DNA of 5,301 nt from an uncultured Clostridia bacterium (GTDB lineage: Bacteria; Bacillota; Clostridia; Christensenellales; UBA1242): contig CALWDV010000069.1 of the NCBI GenBank assembly GCA_944376785.1, positions 1-5,301 of the forward strand, read 5' to 3'. The notes beneath the pieces are model-generated. The model worked only from the letters and a program-made list of their open reading frames with translations. It was not told the DNA's origin and made no database searches. The number at the start of each line of letters is the position of its first letter. Positions within the stretch are counted from its first letter, which is position 1. Made by a program: the position numbers and the translations under genes. Shown here piece after piece: positions 1-4,148 of the stretch.

Positions 1-328
1 TTTCTAATCCGTTTGGATATACGGCATATCTAACAGAATTTTCTAGGTTAACATTGTTTGCTCTTAGCCACATACCAGTAACAATGTGGTGACCATAAAC
101 AATGTAAATTGTTCCATCATTAGTTATAATACCTTTTTGTGGCAAATTATATTTTGTTAATTGTTCTTCATTAATCTTTCTTGGAATTTTAAAGAACATT
201 TCATTTTCTTGATTAAAAAAATCAGGTGAAAAAGAACTAAAAATTCCGTCATACAAAAATTTTACTTCTTCATAAGGCAAATCTTTAATTTTAACGCCAT
301 CGTTTAAAATTTTGTTCTCAACGTTCAT
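1..328 (-). CDS. Hypothetical protein, N-terminal 109 residues (3' end outside window)
   Basis: An open frame runs leftward from ATG at 328-326 to the window edge with no stop, giving 109 codons; the C-terminus is missing. The start is supported by a GGAG Shine-Dalgarno about 7 nt upstream (336-339) and by a perfect-consensus promoter that would start transcription near 345. The visible protein begins MNVENKILNDGV and is mixed polar and hydrophobic, with no signal peptide or membrane helix. Residues around 73-90 carry a beta-strand-like stretch followed by YGHHIVTGMW, with two adjacent histidines. I do not recognise the family, and no function is proposed. It is divergently transcribed from the S51 peptidase gene, and the 138-nt region between them holds promoters for both. 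That the gene is real is fairly sure from open frame, SD and promoter together; its product is unknown. Confidence 0.8.
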   Translation of the reverse strand, partial: MNVENKILNDGVKIKDLPYEEVKFLYDGIFSSFSPDFFNQENEMFFKIPRKINEEQLTKYNLPQKGIITNDGTIYIVYGHHIVTGMWLRANNVNLENSVRYAVYPNGLE

Positions 329-351
329 AAAAATTCTCCGTATTTTTTTAA

Positions 352-380
352 ATTATAATAAAGTAAAAATTAGTTGTCAA
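352..380 (-). promoter_or_regulatory. Consensus sigma-70/SigA promoter for the leftward gene at 1-328
   Basis: Read on the minus strand, TTGACA (380-375) is followed by exactly 17 nt and then TATAAT (357-352). Both hexamers match the housekeeping consensus perfectly with ideal spacing. The predicted transcription start is near 345, giving a leader of about 17 nt that holds little more than the Shine-Dalgarno. In a window where TATAAT alone is common because of base composition, the intact TTGACA at the right distance makes this the most secure promoter present. It implies strong, probably constitutive expression. Confidence 0.85.
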
Positions 381-440
381 TATCAAAAATTTTATTAAAT
401 ATTAAGCAATTAATCATTTTTAGTTTTTTTATTTTTCATA

Positions 441-446
441 TATAAT
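441..446 (+). promoter_or_regulatory. Probable -10 box for the S51 peptidase gene
   Basis: A perfect TATAAT at 441-446 lies 20 nt before the TTG start, placing the transcription start near 452, just ahead of the Shine-Dalgarno. No good -35 is visible: the T-rich sequence at 417-424 matches TTGACA at only about three positions. The promoter is therefore probably weaker than its divergent neighbour at 352-380, or dependent on an activator or upstream AT-rich DNA. Confidence 0.55.
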
Positions 447-453
447 AGAAAAA

Positions 454-460
454 AAGGAGA
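454..460 (+). promoter_or_regulatory. Ribosome binding site that fixes a TTG start
   Basis: AAGGAGA at 454-460 sits 6 nt before TTG at 467-469. The frame has no in-frame ATG until codon 144, well past conserved family sequence, so this SD is what identifies the rare TTG codon as the real start. Confidence 0.85.
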
Positions 461-466
461 GAAGCA

Positions 467-1240
467 TTGTCAAAAATTATTTATTTAACAAGTGATATAG
501 ATTGCTATGAAAGGTTCTTTGATGAAAATGGTAATAAGATAAGAAAAACTCATGCAATTATTAATCATAATAATTTTTTTAATAATTTAAAAAATGACTT
601 AAATGAAACATTAAATTTTGTTTTTGTGGCAAGTAATAAATCTAATTATGAAACAACAGATGTTTATGCCACAACAATTAAATCTGCATTTGAAAAATCT
701 GGTTTTAATCTTGTTAGTTTCGTTGTTTTAGATGATAGAACCAAAAACAATGCAAAAAGCATTGTTGAAAATGCAAATGTTATATTTTTGTGTGGTGGTC
801 ATGTTCCAACACAAAATGAGTTTATTAATGAAATTGGTTTAAAAGAATTATTAAATAATTTTAACGGAGTAATAATTGGGCAAAGTGCCGGTTCAATGAA
901 TTCGGCAAACATTGTTTATGCTCAACCAGAGTTAACAGGTGAAGCAGCTAATCCTAATTTTAACAGATGGCTTAAAGGTTTGAATTTAACAGACATTAAC
1001 ATTTTGCCACATTATAACCTAATTAAAGAAGATGTTTTAGATGGTTTTCACATTATTCACGACATAACATTTAAAGATAGTTTCAAAACCAGTGTTTTAA
1101 TTATTCCAGACGGAACCTACGTTCGCATAGAAAATGAAAAGGCACAAGTTTTTGGTTTGGCGTGGGAAATGAAAAATGGAATTATGAAACAAATTTGTGA
1201 AGATAATCAGGTTAAAGAAATAAATAATAGAAAGAGTTAA
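467..1240 (+). CDS. Peptidase S51 family protein (PepE/cyanophycinase-like fold)
   Basis: This is a 257-residue cytosolic protein of the S51 family, which has a class I glutamine-amidotransferase-like fold and includes aspartyl dipeptidase PepE and cyanophycinase. Residues 105-122 carry a hydrophobic strand followed by GGHVPTQNEF, matching the family's GG turn. The nucleophile elbow is GQSAGS at 138-143, with Ser140 the expected catalytic serine. His182 in LPHYN is the likely catalytic histidine, and Glu159 (YAQPELTGE region) is a candidate third member of the Ser-His-Glu triad known for PepE. Length is close to that of other S51 members. There is no signal peptide. The TTG start is fixed by a strong SD. 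The gene is monocistronic, with its own -10 box and a terminator directly at its stop codon. The HVPTQN and YAQPEL signatures fit a subgroup common in Firmicutes; its substrate is not known to me, so I do not call it pepE. Family assignment is sure, specificity is not. Confidence 0.9.
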   Translation: MSKIIYLTSDIDCYERFFDENGNKIRKTHAIINHNNFFNNLKNDLNETLNFVFVASNKSNYETTDVYATTIKSAFEKSGFNLVSFVVLDDRTKNNAKSIVENANVIFLCGGHVPTQNEFINEIGLKELLNNFNGVIIGQSAGSMNSANIVYAQPELTGEAANPNFNRWLKGLNLTDINILPHYNLIKEDVLDGFHIIHDITFKDSFKTSVLIIPDGTYVRIENEKAQVFGLAWEMKNGIMKQICEDNQVKEINNRKS

Positions 1241-1282
1241 AAAAAAATAAAAACACAAACATTTTGTGTTTTTATTTTTTTT
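1240..1282. terminator. Bidirectional Rho-independent terminator between convergent genes
   Basis: A perfect 20-bp inverted repeat (1240-1259 with 1263-1282) encloses a 3-nt loop. The core is ACACAAA/TTTGTGT, and the outer stem is A-rich on one side and T-rich on the other, giving a U-tract on either strand. It starts on the last base of the S51 peptidase stop codon and ends 8 nt before the stop codon of the convergent membrane-protein gene, so it serves both. The stem contains only two G-C pairs, so termination depends mostly on its length and the U-tracts. Confidence 0.85.
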
Positions 1283-1290
1283 GTTTAAAC

Positions 1291-1974
1291 TTATTTATTT
1301 GTTAATTTTTTAATTTTTTCTTTAAGTTCAGCATTCTCTTTTAAAAGTGCATCATATTCTGTTTTAGTAATTGTTATGGTTTCATTATTGTCATTATGTT
1401 TGTTAATATTTTCAACATTTTTCTTTGAACTTAACACCGACAAGGTTATTAATAAGCCAACAGAAACAACAATTAAAATCCAAAAAATTTCTGTCATTGC
1501 TGTTATGTTAAACAAATCAACACCTGCAATTAAAAGTGAAAGCATAATGTCAATAACGCAAACAAAAATGTAAGTTATAATTTGCAAAGCAAAAAACTTT
1601 TTTTCAAGTTTTGTGTTTAATGAAATAATAATCATAAACAAAATGCTAAAAATTGATAAGATGCCTGTTAATCTGTTAAAAGCATTTGCATTGTTAAGTA
1701 ATGGTGAGCAAAAAATTATTAAAGCAAATAAAACTGAAAGCATTAATAATGATAAACTAACCAACCCTAAAACTTTTTTTTGTTTGATAATGTTTATTTC
1801 CGTTATTGAAACAGCGCAACTAATTGCAATAGCACTGGAAATAAGCAAAATCCTTAAAGGAACACCTTCAAAAATTTTAACTTTGAAAATAGCAAGAATT
1901 AGCATTAAACATGAAAGAGCAAGTGTGGAAAGTGAAATAATCATTAAAACTTTTTTTGTTTTGTTAAATTCCAT
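1291..1974 (-). CDS. Six-helix membrane protein with cytoplasmic coiled-coil tail, function unknown
   Basis: The product is 227 residues. Six hydrophobic segments lie at about 9-30, 40-62, 69-89, 102-120, 128-150 and 162-181. Lysine-rich stretches (KTKK at 5-8, KQKK at 65-68, KLEKK at 122-126, SSKK at 182-185) alternate with uncharged or weakly charged loops, predicting both termini in the cytoplasm. After a hydrophilic Asn-rich linker (186-199) the C-terminus (about 203-226) is a short charged coiled coil, EYDALLKENAELKEKIKK, that could mediate oligomerisation or partner binding. The three helix pairs look like repeats of one unit, each starting with KK and having a Phe about 30 residues later. 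The ATG is well supported by AAGGAGGA 7 nt upstream. It is transcribed alone, divergent from ygjV and convergent with the S51 peptidase. I do not recognise a named family and propose no function; the topology and tail are read from the sequence. Confidence 0.85.
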   Translation of the reverse strand: MEFNKTKKVLMIISLSTLALSCLMLILAIFKVKIFEGVPLRILLISSAIAISCAVSITEINIIKQKKVLGLVSLSLLMLSVLFALIIFCSPLLNNANAFNRLTGILSIFSILFMIIISLNTKLEKKFFALQIITYIFVCVIDIMLSLLIAGVDLFNITAMTEIFWILIVVSVGLLITLSVLSSKKNVENINKHNDNNETITITKTEYDALLKENAELKEKIKKLTNK

Positions 1975-1981
1975 TTATTTT

Positions 1982-1987
1982 CCTCCT
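1982..1987 (-). promoter_or_regulatory. Strong Shine-Dalgarno for the six-helix membrane protein
   Basis: On the minus strand AGGAGG (1987-1982) lies 7 nt before ATG at 1974. It is the only full AGGAGG-type site in the window, so efficient translation is expected for this gene, unlike the divergent ygjV, which lacks a usable SD. Confidence 0.85.
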
Positions 1988-2015
1988 TTTCCTTTATTAT
2001 TTAATTTAAAATCTT

Positions 2016-2044
2016 ATTATAATGATATAATAAATTTTTATTAA
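2016..2044 (-). promoter_or_regulatory. Probable promoter for the six-helix membrane protein
   Basis: On the minus strand TATAAT (2021-2016) is preceded, 17 nt away, by TTAATA (2044-2039), which matches the -35 consensus at four of six positions. Transcription would start near 2009, leaving a leader of about 35 nt containing the AGGAGG site. AT-rich DNA gives many chance TATAAT matches, so the call rests on correct spacing and position. Confidence 0.55.
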
Positions 2045-2085
2045 TGCAAACAAAAATTAAAACATACAACAAAATTAATAAGCAA

Positions 2086-2104
2086 AAATCAATTAAATTG
2101 ATTT
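2086..2104. repeat. 19-nt perfect palindrome (possible operator) upstream of ygjV
   Basis: Arms AAATCAATT (2086-2094) and AATTGATTT (2096-2104) are perfectly complementary around a single central A at 2095. The right arm reaches the place where a -35 element for the ygjV promoter would fall (about 2102-2107), a typical position for a repressor site. The one-base centre makes an RNA hairpin unlikely and a dimeric DNA-binding protein more natural. In DNA this AT-rich a 9-bp dyad can arise by chance, so the call is tentative. Confidence 0.35.
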
Positions 2105-2121
2105 ATTAATAAAAAATATGT

Positions 2122-2130
2122 TGATATAAT
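2122..2130 (+). promoter_or_regulatory. Extended -10 promoter immediately upstream of ygjV
   Basis: TGATATAAT (2122-2130) is a full extended -10 element: TG, one base, then a perfect TATAAT at 2125-2130. The -35 region is poor, which extended -10 promoters tolerate. The expected start of transcription is about 2136-2139, on or within a few bases of the ygjV ATG at 2139. A second TGATATAAT on the same strand at 2023-2031 could start a longer transcript, but it has no recognisable -35. Confidence 0.6.
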
Positions 2131-2138
2131 AATTAGGT

Positions 2139-2744
2139 ATGAACACAAATTTTATATTAACACAAATTTTTGGTGGTATTGCTTTAATACTTGTTTGCAT
2201 TTCTTATTTTGTGAAAAACAAAATAAGTTTTTTAGCAGTGCAAATTTTTGCAAATGTTTTTTATGCTGGTGCATTTTTATTTCAACATTTGTTTGTGGCA
2301 GGTTTTAACACATTAATATCAATAATTAGAACGGCAGTGTTCTATTATTATTTTGTTAAAAAACCAGATAAAGAAATTCCAATGTTTATTCCATTAATAT
2401 TTGTTGGTTTTTATTCAGTTAATTTTATAATGTTTAATGTTGCTTGGTATGAAATTTTTGTTTTGCTCACAAGCATAATTTTCACATTTGCATTTTACAT
2501 TAAAAATATGCAAACCACCAGATACGTAATGCTTATTCCAAACATTATTTTGTGTGTTTATAACGCACTAAATATGTGCTACACAAGCAGTGTGCTTGAT
2601 GGAATTGAATTTTGTGTAAACTTAATTTCAATCATTTATTTTTCAGTTCTTGCAAAAAAATACGGAAAAACAGAAAAGGAAAATAAAACTAAAAATAATA
2701 AAATTATAGAAAATAAAATAGAAAATAAAAAAATTATAAAATAA
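2139..2744 (+). CDS. YgjV-family inner membrane protein
   Basis: The 201-residue product is an integral membrane protein. It resembles the bacterial inner-membrane YgjV family (Imp-YgjV): it opens with a helix (about 5-25), then a K-N-K turn and a second helix starting FLAVQIFANVFYAGAF, and has the conserved-looking I-I-R-T-A-V-F-Y stretch at 62-69. Further hydrophobic segments lie at about 80-100, 103-121, 127-146 and 152-172, giving six or seven helices. Residues 173-201 are a hydrophilic K/N/E/I-rich tail of low complexity, absent as far as I know from typical members. The family has no established biochemical function. The start is the only ATG available: an in-frame TAA lies three codons upstream. 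There is no Shine-Dalgarno at a usable distance, only AGG one base from the ATG, which together with the adjacent promoter suggests a leaderless mRNA. The gene is monocistronic. Family call is fairly sure; role unknown. Confidence 0.75.
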   Translation: MNTNFILTQIFGGIALILVCISYFVKNKISFLAVQIFANVFYAGAFLFQHLFVAGFNTLISIIRTAVFYYYFVKKPDKEIPMFIPLIFVGFYSVNFIMFNVAWYEIFVLLTSIIFTFAFYIKNMQTTRYVMLIPNIILCVYNALNMCYTSSVLDGIEFCVNLISIIYFSVLAKKYGKTEKENKTKNNKIIENKIENKKIIK

Positions 2745-2775
2745 AAAAAAGGTTGCCAGAATGCAACCTTTTTTT
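2744..2775. terminator. Bidirectional Rho-independent terminator between ygjV-like gene and trmL
   Basis: The stem GGTTGC (2751-2756) pairs with GCAACC (2763-2768) around a 6-nt loop, extended by A7 (2744-2750) pairing with T7 (2769-2775) to 13 bp in all. The T-run terminates rightward transcription; the A-run gives the equivalent U-tract leftward. It begins on the last base of the ygjV-like stop codon and ends 18 nt before the trmL stop codon, so both convergent units end here. It is the clearest terminator in the window. Confidence 0.93.
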
Positions 2776-2793
2776 AACTCATAATTAATTTAT

Positions 2794-3285
2794 TTAATCT
2801 ATTCTTCCAGTTAATTCTCCAAATTCTTTTAGTGATGAAAAATTATTTTGTCTAAGTGCTTCATAAACAATTATTGCAACTGAATTAGAAAGATTTAAAC
2901 TTCTTGCTTTTTCAATCATAGGAATTCTAATGCAGTTGTCATAATGCTGTTTTAACAAACTTTCTCTTAGTCCAAAACTTTCTTTGCCAAAAACAATAAA
3001 ACAATCGTTAGGGTATTTAACTTCGGCATAGGTGAGTTTACTTTTTGTACTAGCAAAATAAAAAACTTTGTTTTTATTTTTTTCATAAATCTCTTCAAAG
3101 CTATCAACCACTTCTACATTCGCTAAATCAAAATAATCTAACCCAGCACGTTTAAAATGTTTGTCGTCAAGCAAAAATCCAAGTGGTTTAACCATGTAAA
3201 GTTTGCAACCTGTGGCTGCACATGTTCTAATAATATTTCCTGCATTTTGTGGAATTTCAGGTTCAACTAAAACTATTGATATCAT
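2794..3285 (-). CDS. trmL: tRNA (cytidine/uridine-34 2'-O)-methyltransferase TrmL
   Basis: TrmL is a SPOUT-class (trefoil-knot) enzyme that uses S-adenosylmethionine to methylate the ribose of the wobble nucleotide in tRNA-Leu isoacceptors in the cytosol. The 163-residue length matches the minimalist, domain-free family (E. coli TrmL is about 157). Family motifs are complete: EPEIPQNAGNIIR at 8-20, DDKHFKRAGLDY at 40-51, FGKESFGL at 99-106 (the glycine-rich loop of motif 2), IRIPM at 119-123, and the knot sequence ARSLNLSNSVA at 127-137 followed by VYEALRQ. The ATG has AAGGAAG 7 nt upstream. It is the last gene of the leftward rdgB-orf-trmL group, 26 nt after the small gene, and is followed by the strong terminator at 2744-2775. 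The 14-residue tail past the knot helix is slightly longer than in E. coli. Nothing is missing, and the assignment is secure. Confidence 0.95.
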   Translation of the reverse strand: MISIVLVEPEIPQNAGNIIRTCAATGCKLYMVKPLGFLLDDKHFKRAGLDYFDLANVEVVDSFEEIYEKNKNKVFYFASTKSKLTYAEVKYPNDCFIVFGKESFGLRESLLKQHYDNCIRIPMIEKARSLNLSNSVAIIVYEALRQNNFSSLKEFGELTGRID

Positions 3286-3311
3286 TTTTTACTTCCTTGT
3301 TTAATTTTGTT

Positions 3312-3497
3312 TTACCAGTCATAAGGACCATTGTTGTGAGTTTTAACATCGTCATAAAACTCAAAATATTTTTGTTTAAAATTGTTATTATTAACCTGCT
3401 TTTTTATTTGTGCTTTTTTAGTTTGTGAATTTTTTGTTGAAGAAATTTGTTGTACTTGTTTTGTTTTATTTGATTTTGAATTATTAGTTTCTGTCAT
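3312..3497 (-). CDS. Small basic protein of unknown function (61 aa) between rdgB and trmL
   Basis: From ATG at 3497 the product is 61 residues. The first 38 or so are a low-complexity K/N/Q/S/T-rich, strongly basic stretch, probably disordered. The last 22 (40-61) are quite different: aromatic and acidic, containing YFEFYDDVKTHNNGPYDW and ending on Trp. That contrast suggests a short functional C-terminal peptide. There is no membrane helix, signal or cysteine pair. The start at 3497 is preferred over the GTG at 3518, which would overlap rdgB by 11 nt, because a TAAGG Shine-Dalgarno (3510-3506) sits 8 nt ahead of this ATG. That TAA is the rdgB stop codon, so translation may be coupled. trmL follows 26 nt downstream. 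The good SD, coupling and non-random C-terminus favour a real gene; the bias of AT-rich DNA towards Lys/Asn codons is the main reason for doubt. I do not recognise the family. Confidence 0.65.
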   Translation of the reverse strand: MTETNNSKSNKTKQVQQISSTKNSQTKKAQIKKQVNNNNFKQKYFEFYDDVKTHNNGPYDW

Positions 3498-3505
3498 AAA
3501 CCTAA

Positions 3506-3510
3506 CCTTA
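3506..3510 (-). promoter_or_regulatory. Shine-Dalgarno of the small gene, overlapping the rdgB stop codon
   Basis: On the minus strand TAAGG (3510-3506) combines the rdgB stop codon TAA (3510-3508) with the GG of an AAGG ribosome-binding site placed 8 nt before ATG at 3497. Ribosomes finishing rdgB would end on the next gene's binding site, the usual arrangement for translational coupling. This site decides the start choice for the 61-aa protein. Confidence 0.65.
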
Positions 3511-4101
3511 AATGTCACAATTTAATTTATTTAATAAATCTTTAATTGCTCTGCCACGATGTGAAACCGAATTTTTTTCTTCATCAGAACATTCACCAAA
3601 ACACTTGTTTAACTCGTTTGAATAAAATAAACAATCATAGCCAAATGCAGTGTTGCCAGTTTCTTGTTTTAAAATTTTTCCACAAACTTCGCCTTTGCCC
3701 ACAACAGTTTTTCCGTCTGGTTTTAAAAGAGTTATAACACAAACAAATTTTGCATTTCTATTTTTTTTGTTTTCCAAATTTTTTAAAAGCTTGTTTCTGT
3801 TTGCTTGGTCGTTGTGTTCTTGTGCATATCTAGCACTGTAAACACCGGGTTCTCCATTTAAGGCGTCCACACATAGTCCACTATCATCAGCAATAACTGA
3901 ATAATTCAAATTTTTTGATTTTAAAAATTTTTGTAGTGCAACTGTTTTAATTTTTGAATTTTCTTCAAAAGTGTTTCCATCTTCCACAATTTCTTCATTA
4001 AAACCAATTTCACTCATTGGAATTATTTCGTAGTTTTTAAAAATTTCTTTAAACTCTTTAATTTTATGTTTGTTGTTTGATGCTAAAATAATTTTTTCCA
4101 T
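3508..4101 (-). CDS. rdgB: XTP/dITP pyrophosphatase RdgB (HAM1 family)
   Basis: RdgB hydrolyses deaminated purine nucleotides (XTP, dITP, ITP) to monophosphates and pyrophosphate, cleaning the cytosolic nucleotide pool so that these bases are not built into DNA or RNA. From the chosen ATG it is 197 residues, the length of E. coli RdgB. Motifs in order: ASNNKHKIKEF at 7-17 (triphosphate binding), EDGNTFEENS at 40-49 (metal ligands), ADDSGLCVDALNGEPG at 71-86 with Asp72/Asp73 matching the catalytic acid region, SARYA at 89-93, NTAFGYDCLF at 150-159, and SHRGRA at 180-185 (base recognition). The usual GFGYDP is AFGYDC here, a mild change at the substrate loop. The start at 4101 is chosen over an in-frame ATG at 4119 because AAGGA (4113-4109) lies 7 nt before it, while the upstream ATG lies in the tail of a terminator with no SD. 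The stop overlaps the SD of the following small gene. Secure. Confidence 0.95.
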   Translation of the reverse strand: MEKIILASNNKHKIKEFKEIFKNYEIIPMSEIGFNEEIVEDGNTFEENSKIKTVALQKFLKSKNLNYSVIADDSGLCVDALNGEPGVYSARYAQEHNDQANRNKLLKNLENKKNRNAKFVCVITLLKPDGKTVVGKGEVCGKILKQETGNTAFGYDCLFYSNELNKCFGECSDEEKNSVSHRGRAIKDLLNKLNCDI

Positions 4102-4108
4102 GTTGTTT

Positions 4109-4113
4109 TCCTT
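4109..4113 (-). promoter_or_regulatory. Ribosome binding site deciding the rdgB start
   Basis: On the minus strand AAGGA (4113-4109) is 7 nt from ATG at 4101 and gives a protein starting MEKIILASNN, exactly at the conserved N-terminus of the family. The ATG six codons upstream (4119) would add MKKENN and has no binding site. Confidence 0.8.
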
Positions 4114-4122
4114 TTTCATTTA

Positions 4123-4148
4123 AAAATAAAGGGCGAACCCTTTATTTT
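4123..4148 (-). terminator. Rho-independent terminator between the macrodomain gene and rdgB
   Basis: An 11-bp perfect stem (4123-4133 with 4138-4148) with three G-C pairs at its top closes a four-base loop that reads UUCG in the leftward RNA. It is followed on the minus strand by TTTATTTTT. The stem includes the stop codon of the macrodomain gene (4144-4142), and the T-tract runs into the 5' leader of rdgB. It should end most leftward transcripts of the macrodomain gene, leaving rdgB dependent on readthrough or on a promoter I could not identify inside the macrodomain coding sequence. The closing pair is G-C rather than the C-G of the extra-stable UUCG tetraloop. Confidence 0.75.

Noticed and set aside
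329..466. Riboswitch or structured leader in the divergent intergenic region
   Set aside because: Predicted leaders of both genes are only about 15-17 nt, and no stable G-C containing stem is present; the region is accounted for by two promoters.
1376..2044. Two plus-strand open frames (1376-1573 and 1613-2044) opposite the membrane protein gene
   Set aside because: They lie antisense to a gene with a strong SD and coherent membrane topology. They have no SD, no family resemblance and a composition explained by the reverse complement of hydrophobic codons.
3498..3518. GTG at 3518 as the start of the small gene (68 aa)
   Set aside because: It would overlap rdgB and has no ribosome-binding site; ATG at 3497 has TAAGG at 8 nt.
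3546..3841. Plus-strand open frames opposite rdgB
   Set aside because: They are shadows of a well-conserved gene and have no initiation signals.
4102..4119. In-frame ATG at 4119 as the rdgB start (203 aa)
   Set aside because: It lies in the T-tract of the terminator, has no Shine-Dalgarno and adds MKKENN ahead of the conserved N-terminus. The ATG at 4101 has AAGGA at 7 nt and gives the family's usual length.
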